This document shows, piece after piece, positions 24,541-33,938 of a stretch of DNA of 64,000 nucleotides (the stretch's first letter is position 1; every line of letters begins with the position of its first letter). The notes under the pieces are model-generated. The model was given only the letters and a program-made list of their open reading frames with translations, made no database searches and had not been told where the DNA came from. Source of the stretch: Pseudomonas putida (GTDB lineage: Bacteria; Pseudomonadota; Gammaproteobacteria; Pseudomonadales; Pseudomonadaceae); the NCBI RefSeq assembly GCF_022627325.1, contig NZ_JAETZZ010000011.1, positions 1 through 64,000 on the forward strand, in the 5' to 3' direction. The translations under genes and the position numbers were made by a program.

Positions 24541-25463
24541 GCGATCGGCGGCAGAACAATTTCGTCACTGCGGGTGAAGCCTGCGGTGAAGTTACGGCAC
24601 AACTCAAGAAACTCGCGCATGGCCGAGGTCTGGTATTTTTGCTTGTGCCAGATGAAATAGAACTGGCGCATCAGGTCCAGCTCCGGGGTTTCAACCGGCA
24701 CCAGGCTGCCACGCCGGAAGGCATCACGCAGTGCCAAGCGCGATATGCAGCCAATGCCCAGGCCTGATTCCACAGCGCGTTTGATCGCTTCGGTGTGTTC
24801 CAGCTCCAGGCGGATGTTCAGGTTGGCGCGATGATGGCGCATGGCCTGGTCGAACGTCAGTCGTGTCCCAGAACCCTGCTCACGCAGGATCCAGGCTTCC
24901 TGGGACAGGCTTTCGATATCTGCATGGCCCACCTCGGCCAGCCGGTGTTGCGGCGCGCAGAACACCACCAGTTCGTCCTCCACCCAAGGCTGCACCTCCA
25001 GGTCTGGATGGCTGCAGTCGCCTTCGATCAGACCCAGATCAATTTCGTATTGTGCAACCTGGTGCACGATATGGGCTGTGTTCTGCACGTGCAGTTTGAC
25101 CTGGCTTTCCGGGTGTACCTGCATGAAGCTGCCGATCAGCAAGGTGGCCAGGTAGTTGCCAATGGTCAGTGTGGCGCCGACTGCCAGTGAGCCAAAACCG
25201 GACTTGCCGTTGAGCAGGTCTTCGATCTCCTTGGCCTGGTCGAGCAGCGCAACCGCTTGCGGCAGCAACTGATGGCCCAAGGCATTGAGGGCCAAGCGTT
25301 TACCTGCACGATCGAACAACTGGCAGCTCGATTGCCGCTCCAGTTCAGTGATGGACGTGCTGGCAGCCGACTGCGACAGGGCCAGCACGCTGGCGGCTCG
25401 AGAGACGCTCTGATGCTGGGCCACGGCGACGAATACCTGTAGCTGACGAAGTGTGAATCGCAT
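24537..25463 (-). CDS. finR: LysR-type regulator FinR
   Basis: 308 aa with an N-terminal winged HTH (LRQLQVFVAVAQHQSVSRAA, then LSQSAASTSITELERQ) and a periplasmic-binding-like effector domain. It is divergent from fpr across 117 bases; in P. putida FinR is known to activate fpr under superoxide and sulfur-limiting conditions. The gene arrangement is the basis for the symbol. Confidence 0.88.
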   Translation of the reverse strand: MRFTLRQLQVFVAVAQHQSVSRAASVLALSQSAASTSITELERQSSCQLFDRAGKRLALNALGHQLLPQAVALLDQAKEIEDLLNGKSGFGSLAVGATLTIGNYLATLLIGSFMQVHPESQVKLHVQNTAHIVHQVAQYEIDLGLIEGDCSHPDLEVQPWVEDELVVFCAPQHRLAEVGHADIESLSQEAWILREQGSGTRLTFDQAMRHHRANLNIRLELEHTEAIKRAVESGLGIGCISRLALRDAFRRGSLVPVETPELDLMRQFYFIWHKQKYQTSAMREFLELCRNFTAGFTRSDEIVLPPIA

Positions 25464-25580
25464 ATCTATATAACCGATAACACATATCTTGATAATTCAG
25501 TTAACAGATATTGTCGCTGCCCCTAAACTATCGCGCAACTGTGCGCTTTGCGCGCTGCGTTTTCTTCAGGAGCCCCATCG
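25464..25580. promoter_or_regulatory. finR-fpr divergent control region
   Basis: 117 AT-rich bases hold both promoters. Repeated TATC/GATA elements (TATCTATATAACCGATAA, then TATCTTGATAA and AGATATTG) give several T-N11-A-like candidate LysR sites. I cannot fix the exact FinR site or the start points. Confidence 0.55.
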
Positions 25581-26360
25581 ATGAGCAACATGAACCACGA
25601 ACGTGTCCTCAGTGTGCATCACTGGAACGACACTCTGTTCAGCTTCAAGTGCACCCGCGACCCGGGCCTGCGCTTCGAGAACGGTCAGTTCGTGATGATC
25701 GGCCTGCAGCAGGACAGCGGCCGTCCGCTCATGCGCGCCTACTCCATCGCCTCGCCCAACTGGGAAGAGCATCTGGAATTTTTCAGCATCAAGGTGCCGG
25801 ACGGTCCGCTGACCTCCCAGCTGCAGCACCTGAAGGAAGGCGACGAGATCATCATCAGCAAGAAGCCTACCGGCACGCTGGTCCTCGACGACCTCAACCC
25901 GGGCAAGCATCTGTACCTGCTGAGCACCGGCACTGGCCTGGCGCCGTTCATGAGCGTCATTCAGGACCCGGAAACCTACGAGCGCTTCGAGAAAGTGATC
26001 CTGGTGCACGGTGTGCGTTACGTGAATGAAGTGGCCTATCGCGAGTTCATCACCGAACACCTGCCGCAGAACGAGTTCTTCGGTGAAGCGGTACGTGACA
26101 AGCTGATCTACTACCCGACCGTGACCCGCGAGCCGTTCGAGAACCAGGGCCGTCTGACCGACCTGATGCGCAGCGGCAAGCTGTTCAGCGACATTGGCCT
26201 GCCACCGATCAACCCGCAGGACGACCGCGCGATGATCTGTGGTAGCCCGAGCATGCTCGACGAGACCAGCGAAGTCCTCGACAGCTTCGGCCTGAAGATC
26301 TCCCCGCGCATGCGTGAGCCGGGTGACTATCTGATCGAACGTGCCTTCGTCGAGAAGTAA
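25581..26360 (+). CDS. fpr: Ferredoxin-NADP+ reductase
   Basis: 259-aa FAD enzyme exchanging electrons between NADPH and ferredoxin or flavodoxin. FAD motif RAYSIAS, NADP motif STGTGLAPFMS, and a C-terminal IERAFVEK end as in bacterial subclass I FNRs. AGGAG precedes ATG 25581. Regulated by FinR. FdxA at 577 is a possible partner in the same cell. Confidence 0.96.
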   Translation: MSNMNHERVLSVHHWNDTLFSFKCTRDPGLRFENGQFVMIGLQQDSGRPLMRAYSIASPNWEEHLEFFSIKVPDGPLTSQLQHLKEGDEIIISKKPTGTLVLDDLNPGKHLYLLSTGTGLAPFMSVIQDPETYERFEKVILVHGVRYVNEVAYREFITEHLPQNEFFGEAVRDKLIYYPTVTREPFENQGRLTDLMRSGKLFSDIGLPPINPQDDRAMICGSPSMLDETSEVLDSFGLKISPRMREPGDYLIERAFVEK

Positions 26361-26414
26361 TCGACCGGTAGCAAGCTTGGCCTGATGCCAGTCAGCCAAG
26401 CGCTTTACGGCCCA

Positions 26415-26493
26415 TCCCCGGCAAGCCGGCCCCCACAGGTACAGCGCAGGCCTCAATGACTGCGCGGTCCCTGTGAGGGCCGGCTTGCCTGCG
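26415..26493. repeat. REP pair in inverted orientation
   Basis: GCAAGCCGGCCCCCACAGG (about 26421-26439) and its near complement CCTGTGAGGGCCGGCTTGC (about 26470-26488) face each other. Sequence and arrangement match the intergenic REP elements abundant in P. putida. Located between convergent fpr and trmO. Confidence 0.85.
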
Positions 26494-26555
26494 ATCGGCT
26501 GCGTAGCAGCCCTGACAAGGCCATTAAGCCTGTGCGCCTGAGGCTGCCAGTGCCT

Positions 26556-27251
26556 TCAGTTTTCCGCAACGACCTCAAGCACCCGAATCACATCCGGCTC
26601 CGGGTAGTGCCACCTGACCTGCACATCCCAGAACTTCACCCCATACACCCGCTCCGGTACTGGCACCTGATAGGCCGGTCGAGGGTCCTGTGCCAGGCAC
26701 TGCTCGATCAGCTCCACCAGTGGCTCGCCCAGGCGCAGGGCGTGTTCGCGCGCCTGGGGCAGGGCACTATCGCCCCATTGCACGGCGATCGCGGCAGGCG
26801 CATCGCTGGCCATCAGGTTGCTCGCCCCGGCGATGCTATCGGCATAGGGAACATACGGTTTGATGTCCAGCACCGGCGTGCCATCGAGCAGATCGATGCC
26901 GGACAGTAGCAGCCGCCCCGGTTCCACCCCCTCCAGGCGCACCACCGACTGGCCGATACCATTAGGCCGGTGGGTCGCTCGCGTGGCGAACACGCCCATG
27001 CTCTTGTTGCCGCCCAAGCGGGGTGGGCGCACCTTGAGGCGTGGCTTGTCTTCCAGGGCCTGATGGAACAGGAACAACAGCCACACATGGCTGACCTGCT
27101 CCAGGCCCGCCACGGCCTCACCTTGGTCGAACGGCGGCAGCAACTCAAGTACCCCACGTGCAGCCGGCGCCAGCTGTGGCTGCCGTGGGATGGCGAATTT
27201 CTCCTTGAAGCAGGAGCGCACGATGCCAACAGGCGAAACCGTATGGTGCAT
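26556..27251 (-). CDS. trmO: tRNA (N6-threonylcarbamoyladenosine37-N6)-methyltransferase TrmO
   Basis: 231 aa of the TsaA/YaeB family, which methylates t6A37 in tRNA-Thr. Typical features: VSPVGIVRSCFKEKFAIPRQ, GVFATRATHRPNGIGQSVVRLEG and LLDGTPVLDIKPYVPYAD. Full length. Likely co-transcribed with the DUF1456 gene six bases upstream. Confidence 0.93.
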   Translation of the reverse strand: MHHTVSPVGIVRSCFKEKFAIPRQPQLAPAARGVLELLPPFDQGEAVAGLEQVSHVWLLFLFHQALEDKPRLKVRPPRLGGNKSMGVFATRATHRPNGIGQSVVRLEGVEPGRLLLSGIDLLDGTPVLDIKPYVPYADSIAGASNLMASDAPAAIAVQWGDSALPQAREHALRLGEPLVELIEQCLAQDPRPAYQVPVPERVYGVKFWDVQVRWHYPEPDVIRVLEVVAEN

Positions 27252-27257
27252 CGCGAG

Positions 27258-27719
27258 TCAGCCGCGTACGCGCAGGGTCAGGCCCTTGAGGAAGTTGCGC
27301 AGCAACTGGTCGCCGCAAGGCCGATAGTTGTCATGGCCCACCTTGCGGAACAGTGCGCTGAGTTCGGGCTTGGAAACCGGGAAGTTGACCGACTTGAGGA
27401 TCGCATGCAGGTCGTCTTCCTTGAGCTCGAAGGCTACGCGCAGCTTCTTGAGGATGGTGTTGTTGGTCACCGGCAGCTCAACAGGCTGTGGCGGACGGCT
27501 GTCGTCCTTGCCGCGACGGTAGAAGACCAACCCGTCGAGAAAGTGCGCCATGACCCGTTCGGGGCAGCGCACAAACCCGGCCTCGTCCTCTTTCTTCAGG
27601 TAGGTGGCGAGCACCAGCGGATTAACCTCCAGGCCCGAGAGCGCGATGATCTCGGCCATCTTGGCGTCGTTCACCTTGAGCATGTAGCGCAGGCTGCGCA
27701 GGACATCGTTGTGGTTCAT
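27258..27719 (-). CDS. DUF1456 family protein (YehS-like)
   Basis: 153 aa. Two tandem DUF1456 repeats: NHNDVLRSLRYMLKVNDAKM, and VTNNTILKKLRVAFELKEDD. Each is a small helical unit of unknown function. Start ATG 27719 (a longer frame begins nine codons upstream). No catalytic residues are evident. Confidence 0.88.
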   Translation of the reverse strand: MNHNDVLRSLRYMLKVNDAKMAEIIALSGLEVNPLVLATYLKKEDEAGFVRCPERVMAHFLDGLVFYRRGKDDSRPPQPVELPVTNNTILKKLRVAFELKEDDLHAILKSVNFPVSKPELSALFRKVGHDNYRPCGDQLLRNFLKGLTLRVRG

Positions 27720-27766
27720 TGCTGCAAAATCCTGTTCAAATGCCACGCCAGGGCGTGGCGCATTGC

Positions 27767-28477
27767 TTAGAAACGTTCAGTGCCGGCCAGGTAGCGCCAG
27801 TTGCCCACTGGCAGCTTGCCCATGGAGACACCACCCAGGCGAATGCGGCGCATGCTGAGGATTTCCAGGCGCAGGTAGGCGCAGATCTCGGAGATTTGCC
27901 CAGGCTGTGGATTTTTCAGGGCCAGGCGCAGGTGGGTCTCGTTCTGCCAGCTGGCCTTGGCCTTGGGCAGTTCCCGATCATTGCGCGTCGCGCCGCGCGC
28001 CAGGCGCTCCAGCGCCTGTGGCGTAGTCTCGCCGCGCACTTCGATGATGTATTCCTGTTCCAGGCGACGCAGGTCGGCTTCGATCTTGCGGGTAACCCGC
28101 CAATCCTGGGTGAACACCTGCAGGCCACTGGCTCCGCGCTCCAGGGGGGCCGAACAGGTCAGCCGGGTGAAGTGCCCGTGCAGCGGCCGCACGCCTTCGC
28201 GATGCGCTTCGCTGAGGCTGGCCATGTTGATGCTGGCGCGGGCCGTATCGATATCGACACCGGCAGGCTGGTTGAGCAGCAGGGTAACCGGGTCAAGCGC
28301 CTCGGCATTGGCGCCCGGCAACAGCTCGACCGCTTGCTGGTCAACCTTGAACTGAGGCTGCTCGACTACCACGCCATCGACCGTGACCCACCCTCCTTCG
28401 ATGTACAGCTCTGCCTCCCGGCGTGAGCAACCGAGCTGCTCGATGAGGCGTTTGGACAGGCGGACGGGTTCGGACAT
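27767..28477 (-). CDS. RsuA/RluB-family pseudouridine synthase with altered catalytic position
   Basis: 236 aa: an S4 RNA-binding domain (residues 4-50, RLSKRLIEQLGCSRREAELYI) followed by a pseudouridine synthase fold ending in LRLEILSMRRIRLGGVSMG. At the place where the family has GRLDxxSxGL this protein reads PLERGASGL, so the catalytic Asp is replaced by Glu113. Activity is therefore doubtful; it could be an RNA-binding paralogue. ATG 28477 chosen because the S4 domain begins directly after it. Confidence 0.82.
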   Translation of the reverse strand: MSEPVRLSKRLIEQLGCSRREAELYIEGGWVTVDGVVVEQPQFKVDQQAVELLPGANAEALDPVTLLLNQPAGVDIDTARASINMASLSEAHREGVRPLHGHFTRLTCSAPLERGASGLQVFTQDWRVTRKIEADLRRLEQEYIIEVRGETTPQALERLARGATRNDRELPKAKASWQNETHLRLALKNPQPGQISEICAYLRLEILSMRRIRLGGVSMGKLPVGNWRYLAGTERF

Positions 28478-28598
28478 GGCGGGCAATTCGCAAGGCAGGG
28501 AAAGTCTTGCATTGTACCTGTCCATGCGGGGCTGATGACGGGAATCTGTGCCAAATCCGCCATTTCGGAAGTATTGCACGGCATCCTGCGACAAAGTC

Positions 28599-29054
28599 TT
28601 AGGACGCTGTACGAATAAGCTTCATATGAAGCAATGGATAGGGCTGCCCCAGGCCATCCGTTTCCGAGCGCCCGATCACTTCGAAGCCCTCGTGCCGGTA
28701 GAAGCCCAAGGCTTGGGGGTTCTGTTCGTTGACGTCCAGGTACTGGGCGTTCAGTTCGCTGATGGCATAACGGAGCAAGCGCTTGCCCACGCCTCGGCCG
28801 CGGTATTCCGGTGCCACGAACAGCATGTCCACACGCCCATTGGCGACACCGGCAAAACCGCAGATGCGCTGGCGGTCCTTGCAGCAGACCAGCATCACGG
28901 CATCCAGGTACTTGCGTAGCACATGATCGCGCAGCAGCAGGATGTAAGCGTCTGGCAGAAAATCGTGGGTTGCGCGCACCGAGCTTTCCCAGACCTGAAC
29001 CAGTTCCGGGTAATCAGACAGGTGGGGCGTTTGCAGCGTCAATGCCGAATGCAT
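28599..29054 (-). CDS. GNAT family N-acetyltransferase
   Basis: 151 aa. Acetyl-CoA-binding motif APEYRGRGVGKRLLRYA and C-terminal ALGFYRHEGFEVIGRSETDGLGQPYPLLHM are typical of GNAT enzymes. Substrate not predictable. Start ATG 29054, lying just beyond the rimO terminator. Confidence 0.9.
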   Translation of the reverse strand: MHSALTLQTPHLSDYPELVQVWESSVRATHDFLPDAYILLLRDHVLRKYLDAVMLVCCKDRQRICGFAGVANGRVDMLFVAPEYRGRGVGKRLLRYAISELNAQYLDVNEQNPQALGFYRHEGFEVIGRSETDGLGQPYPLLHMKLIRTAS

Positions 29055-29094
29055 GCCGGTGTTCCTCGGTGGCCAATGAGGAAACCATAGATGC

Positions 29095-29127
29095 AAAAAG
29101 CCCCGCCAGTGGGGCGGGGCTTCTTCT
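29095..29127 (-). terminator. Intrinsic terminator of rimO
   Basis: AAGCCCCGCC-AGTGG-GGCGGGGCTT followed on the minus strand by a five-base T run, 13 bases beyond the rimO stop. Confidence 0.9.
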
Positions 29128-29139
29128 ATAGGCGCGGCC

Positions 29140-30471
29140 TCAGACTGGCTCTGCCCACATGTCGTACTCGTCGGCATCGACCACCCGGCAACGGACCTTG
29201 TCGCCCGGTTTGAAGCCATGGTCGCCGTCGATGAATACGCTGCCATCGATCTCAGGTGCATCGAAGAAGCTGCGGCCAACCGAGCCTTGCTCTTCGACTT
29301 CGTCGATCAGCACTTCGATTTCCTTGCCGATACGCAGTTGCAGGCGGGCGCTGCTGATAGCCTGCTGGTGAGCCATGAAGCGGTCCCAGCGCGCCTGCTT
29401 GACGTCATCCGGCACCTCTTCCAGGCCCAGGTCGTTGGCAGGCGCACCCTCGACTGGTGAGTACTGGAAGCAGCCGACACGGTCGAGCTGAGCTTCGGTC
29501 AGCCAGTCCAGCAGGTACTGGAAGTCTTCTTCGGTTTCGCCCGGGAAGCCGACGATGAAGGTCGAGCGAATCACCAGTTCCGGGCACTGCTCGCGCCAGC
29601 GCTTGATGCGCGCCAGGGTGCGGTCTTCGAAGGCAGGGCGCTTCATCGACTTGAGCACTTTCGGGCTGGCGTGCTGGAACGGGATGTCCAGATACGGCAG
29701 GATCTTGCCGGCGGCCATCAGCGGGATCACGTCGTCGACGTTCGGGTACGGATAGACGTAGTGCAGCCGCACCCAAGCGCCCAGGCTGCTCAGCGCTTCG
29801 CACAGCTCAAGCATGCGGGTCTTGACTGGCCGACCGTTCCAGAAATCGGTCTTGTACTTGACGTCGACGCCGTAGGCGCTGGTGTCCTGGGAGATCACCA
29901 GGATCTCCTTGACGCCGGCCTTGACCAGGCGTTCGGCTTCGCTCAGCACCTCGCCGACCGGGCGGCTGACCAGCTTGCCGCGCATCGACGGGATGATGCA
30001 GAAGCTGCAGCTATGGTTGCAGCCTTCGGAGATCTTCAGGTAGGCGTAGTGGCGCGGGGTCAGCTTGACGCCCTGCGGTGGCACCAGGTCGATCAGCGGG
30101 TTGTGGTCCTGGCGGGGTGGTACCACTTCGTGCACGGCGTTGACTACCTGCTCGTACTGCTGGGGGCCGGTGACCGACAGCACGCTGGGATGCACGTCAC
30201 GGATGCTGCCTTCCTCGACACCCATGCAGCCGGTGACGATGACCTTGCCGTTTTCCTTGATCGCTTCGCCGATCACTTCCAGCGACTCGGCCTTGGCGCT
30301 GTCGATGAAGCCGCAGGTGTTGACCACCACCACGTCGGCATCCTCGTAGGTGGGCACGACTTCATAACCTTCCATACGCAGCTGGGTCAGAATGCGCTCG
30401 GAATCAACCAGGGCTTTTGGGCAACCCAGGCTGACGAACCCTACCTTGGGGGTGGCGGGAGTGGTGGACAT
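29140..30471 (-). CDS. rimO: Ribosomal protein uS12 methylthiotransferase RimO
   Basis: 443-aa radical SAM enzyme that methylthiolates Asp of ribosomal protein S12. N-terminal UPF0004 domain (VGFVSLGCPKALVDSE, VNTCGFIDSAK), radical SAM motif CNHSCSFC with the CxxxCxxC spacing, and a C-terminal TRAM domain. Next to kup, as in P. aeruginosa. Confidence 0.97.
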   Translation of the reverse strand: MSTTPATPKVGFVSLGCPKALVDSERILTQLRMEGYEVVPTYEDADVVVVNTCGFIDSAKAESLEVIGEAIKENGKVIVTGCMGVEEGSIRDVHPSVLSVTGPQQYEQVVNAVHEVVPPRQDHNPLIDLVPPQGVKLTPRHYAYLKISEGCNHSCSFCIIPSMRGKLVSRPVGEVLSEAERLVKAGVKEILVISQDTSAYGVDVKYKTDFWNGRPVKTRMLELCEALSSLGAWVRLHYVYPYPNVDDVIPLMAAGKILPYLDIPFQHASPKVLKSMKRPAFEDRTLARIKRWREQCPELVIRSTFIVGFPGETEEDFQYLLDWLTEAQLDRVGCFQYSPVEGAPANDLGLEEVPDDVKQARWDRFMAHQQAISSARLQLRIGKEIEVLIDEVEEQGSVGRSFFDAPEIDGSVFIDGDHGFKPGDKVRCRVVDADEYDMWAEPV

Positions 30472-30707
30472 GACTAACCTCGGTATTGAATACAGGCCGC
30501 CCGGCCGGAAACGGCGGCGACCCTGACGGGCGCTTTTGGGCGCCTCTGATCAAAAAGTGCGCAATTCTAGCGAGCGCAAGGTCGCTTGACCAGCACAAAT
30601 GCGACGAACGCTGCGCTATGCTTCGCCCCGTTGCGCCGGGGTATGTGCGATCCCCAGGCGTGGGGCAGAATTCTACGGGTCTAGATGGCCGTTTGCGGGA
30701 GTGGTCG

Positions 30708-32606
30708 ATGGTTCAGGCAAGCAGTCACGCCGAGGGCGGTCAGGGGACGACGCGGTCGCTGAGCCTGTTGGTGGCAGCTGTTGGGGTGGTCTACGGCGAT
30801 ATCGGAACCAGCCCGTTGTATACCCTCAAGGAAGTTTTCACCGGCGGTTACGGGGTGCCGGTCAGTCACGATGGTGTACTGGGGATCCTCTCGCTGATCC
30901 TCTGGTCGCTGCTGTGGGTGGTTTCGTTCAAGTACGTGATGTTCATCCTGCGCGCCGACAACCAGGGGGAGGGCGGCACCATGGCCCTGACCGCGCTGGC
31001 GCGGCGGGCCACGGCGGCCTACCCACGCCTGCGCACGCTGATGGTCATCTGCGGCCTGATCGGCGCCTCGCTGTTCTACGGCGACAGCATGATCACCCCG
31101 GCGGTTTCGGTGCTGTCGGCAGTGGAGGGCATGGGCCTGGCATTCGAGGGTATCGACCATTGGGTGGTGCCGCTTTCGCTGGTGGTGCTGGTGGGGCTGT
31201 TCCTGGTGCAAAAGCATGGCACCGATAAGATCGGCAAGCTGTTCGGCCCGATCATGGTCACCTGGTTCGTGGTGCTGGCGGCGCTGGGGGTGCATGGCAT
31301 CTCGCAAAGCCCCGAGGTGCTCAAGGCGTTCAACCCGGGCTGGGCGGTGCATTTCTTCATCGTGCACCCGGGCATGGGCGTGGCCATCCTCGGTGCGGTG
31401 GTGCTGGCCTTGACCGGTGCCGAGGCGCTCTACGCCGACATGGGCCATTTCGGGCGCAAGCCGATTGCCCGGGCCTGGTTCGCCCTGGTGCTGCCAGCAT
31501 TGGTGCTCAATTATTTTGGCCAGGGCGCGATATTGCTGCAAAACCCTGATGCTGCGCGCAACCCGTTCTACCTGCTGGCGCCGGCCTGGGCGTTGCTGCC
31601 GCTGGTGGGCCTGGCCACCATGGCCACGGTAATCGCTTCGCAAGCGGTGATCTCGGGTGCTTTCTCCCTGACACGCCAGGCTATCCAGTTGGGTTACATC
31701 CCGCGCATGCATATCCAGCACACCTCCAGCGACGAGCAGGGGCAGATCTACATCGCAGCGGTCAACTGGACCCTGATGGTGGGCGTGGTGCTGCTGGTGA
31801 TCGGTTTTGGCTCATCCGGCGCGCTGGCGGCTGCTTATGGCGTCGCGGTGACAGGTACGATGCTGATGACCACCATCCTGGTGTCGGCGGTGATGCTGTT
31901 GTTGTGGAAGTGGCCGCCGGTGCTGGCGGTACCGATTCTGATTGGTTTCCTGCTGATAGACGGGCTGTTCTTCGCCGCCAACGTGCCGAAGATTGTCCAG
32001 GGCGGCGCCTTCCCGTTACTGGCCGGGGGTGTGCTGTTCCTGCTGATGAGCACCTGGAAGCGCGGCAAGCAGATTCTGGTCGAGCGAATCGATGAGGGTG
32101 GGCTGCCGCTGCCGGTTTTCATCAGCAGCATTCGCGTACAGCCACCGCACCGTGTCGAAGGTACTGCCGTGTTCCTCACCGCGAGGCCGGATGCGGTGCC
32201 GCACGCGCTATTGCACAACATGTTGCATAACCAGGTGCTGCACAGCCAGGTGGTGCTGCTGACGGTGGTGAGTGAAGACCGGCCGCGGGTGCCCGAGCAG
32301 GAGCGATTTGAGGTGGAGGCCTATGGCGACGGCTTCTTCCGGGTGCTGTTGCACTTCGGTTTCATGGATGAGCCGGATGTGCCGGCGGCCCTTAAGCTAT
32401 GCCACCTGGACGGCTTGGATTTCAGCCCGATGCGTACGACTTATTTCCTTAGCCGCGAAACGGTGATCGCGTCGCGTCTTGAGGGGATGTCGCGCTGGCG
32501 GGGCAACCTGTTCGCGTTCCTGCTCAAGAATGCCAACGGTAACCTGCGGTTCTTCAACCTGCCGCTCAACCGGGTGATCGAGCTGGGTACACAGGTCGAG
32601 ATCTGA
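30708..32606 (+). CDS. kup: Low-affinity potassium transporter Kup
   Basis: 632-aa inner-membrane K+/H+ symporter. About 12 hydrophobic helices, with the family motif GVVYGDIGTSPLYTLKEVF at the N-terminus and a C-terminal cytoplasmic domain. ATG 30708 aligns with the family start; the open frame upstream (from 30486) lies in the divergent rimO promoter region. Confidence 0.96.
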   Translation: MVQASSHAEGGQGTTRSLSLLVAAVGVVYGDIGTSPLYTLKEVFTGGYGVPVSHDGVLGILSLILWSLLWVVSFKYVMFILRADNQGEGGTMALTALARRATAAYPRLRTLMVICGLIGASLFYGDSMITPAVSVLSAVEGMGLAFEGIDHWVVPLSLVVLVGLFLVQKHGTDKIGKLFGPIMVTWFVVLAALGVHGISQSPEVLKAFNPGWAVHFFIVHPGMGVAILGAVVLALTGAEALYADMGHFGRKPIARAWFALVLPALVLNYFGQGAILLQNPDAARNPFYLLAPAWALLPLVGLATMATVIASQAVISGAFSLTRQAIQLGYIPRMHIQHTSSDEQGQIYIAAVNWTLMVGVVLLVIGFGSSGALAAAYGVAVTGTMLMTTILVSAVMLLLWKWPPVLAVPILIGFLLIDGLFFAANVPKIVQGGAFPLLAGGVLFLLMSTWKRGKQILVERIDEGGLPLPVFISSIRVQPPHRVEGTAVFLTARPDAVPHALLHNMLHNQVLHSQVVLLTVVSEDRPRVPEQERFEVEAYGDGFFRVLLHFGFMDEPDVPAALKLCHLDGLDFSPMRTTYFLSRETVIASRLEGMSRWRGNLFAFLLKNANGNLRFFNLPLNRVIELGTQVEI

Positions 32607-32613
32607 CGCCCGT

Positions 32614-32634
32614 GAGGGCCGCAATGCGGCCCTC
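32614..32634 (+). terminator. Hairpin between convergent kup and hydrolase genes
   Basis: GAGGGCCGC-AAT-GCGGCCCTC is a perfect 9-bp stem located just after the kup stop. It lacks a T run, so it may act with Rho or protect the mRNA end. Confidence 0.55.
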
Positions 32635-32642
32635 GCCAGGCC

Positions 32643-33938
32643 TCAGTTCTGTTCTGCCACGCTAGGCTTGCCCTGGCGTGTTTCAATTTCATCGATCAAG
32701 CGCTTGGCCAGCGCCGGATAGTTCTCGTCGAAGTGGTGCCCACCGGGCAGCTTCATGCGTTCGCCCACGGCAGTCTTGTCGGTGCAACCGCTTTCGTCGG
32801 CCTCTTCCACGCCATAAATGCACACCACTTTGGCCGCCGGCAGTTTCGCCATCTCCGGCCCGGTAGGTGCTTCCTGACCTTCCTTGCCCAACCAGCCCTC
32901 AACCTCGATCTCGAAGCTGCCACTGCGGGCGAAGGCTAGCAGCATCACCGCATCGACACGTTGCTGGTCCTCGGCAGGCAGGCGATTGTAGATGGCCGGC
33001 AGCACGTCGGCCCCGAACGAATAGCCGGTCAACACGAAGCGCTTGGTACCCCATTTCTGACGATAATGCTGCATCAGTGCCGACAGGTCGGCAGCGCTTT
33101 GCTCGGGTGTCTTGTGCTGCCAGTAGTAACGCAGGGTGTCTATGCCGACCACTGGGTAACCCAATTTGGCCATTTCACCGGCCACATCGCGGTCCAGGTC
33201 GCGCCAGCCGCCATCGCCTGAGAGGAAGAGGGTGACGGTGTCGGTGGTTTGCCCGGCGGGCACCTCCACCACCGGGATAGCCAGCGCGTTACCATCGTGG
33301 CCCACCAAGGCCTGGGTCAGCTGCGCCTTGAGCACTTGTGGCAGGTGAATGTCGTAGTCGCTGATGCTGGTCTCGGCATTGCGCTGGTCGCGCACGAACG
33401 CGGCGCTGGCATCATCCGGGTTGTCGTTCCAGGCGACGCTCCAGTGGCCATGAGGGGCGGACTTGGGCAAGGCTGCAGTGCACCCGGGCTGCTCCATGTT
33501 GAAGTCGACGGAGATGGCTCGGGCCTTGTCGTCATTCTGCGTGGCCAGCCAACGCCATGCCTGGGCCGCACCTGGGCCGATACCGGCCACCAGCGTCGGT
33601 TTTTCGGCCAGCAAGGTCATGGCCTTGTCCATCGACTGCTGCTGGTGAGTGCAGTCCCCCGGCGGCAGGATCACCTGCACCAGCTGGGCCTCACCGGCCT
33701 GACTCAAGTCAAGCAACTGCTTGTCGGTCAGCGCCTGGTCCTCAGGCACGCCGATGGCCACCCAGGCCTTGGCATGAACGCCCGGGGTGACGCGGGTGAT
33801 GTGGGTGTCATTGACCGGCAGTTGCTCAAGGTGCGCCTCTGGGGCCGGACGGGCCCACAACCAGAAGGCGGTAGCCCCGGCCAATGCGGCCAGCAGCAGG
33901 GGTATCAGTAGGTACAGCCAGTAGCGTCGGATCATCAA
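32643..33938 (-). CDS. Aminoacyl-phosphatidylglycerol hydrolase (VirJ/AcvB family)
   Basis: 431 aa with an N-terminal membrane anchor (YLLIPLLLAALAGATAF) and a periplasmic alpha/beta hydrolase with LSGDGGWRDLD and the nucleophile elbow GYSFGAD. It overlaps the mprF stop by four bases. In P. aeruginosa the PA0919 relative removes alanine from phosphatidylglycerol made by PA0920 (MprF), and AcvB does the same for lysyl-PG. The pair would therefore tune membrane charge in both directions. Confidence 0.86.
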   Translation of the reverse strand: MMIRRYWLYLLIPLLLAALAGATAFWLWARPAPEAHLEQLPVNDTHITRVTPGVHAKAWVAIGVPEDQALTDKQLLDLSQAGEAQLVQVILPPGDCTHQQQSMDKAMTLLAEKPTLVAGIGPGAAQAWRWLATQNDDKARAISVDFNMEQPGCTAALPKSAPHGHWSVAWNDNPDDASAAFVRDQRNAETSISDYDIHLPQVLKAQLTQALVGHDGNALAIPVVEVPAGQTTDTVTLFLSGDGGWRDLDRDVAGEMAKLGYPVVGIDTLRYYWQHKTPEQSAADLSALMQHYRQKWGTKRFVLTGYSFGADVLPAIYNRLPAEDQQRVDAVMLLAFARSGSFEIEVEGWLGKEGQEAPTGPEMAKLPAAKVVCIYGVEEADESGCTDKTAVGERMKLPGGHHFDENYPALAKRLIDEIETRQGKPSVAEQN

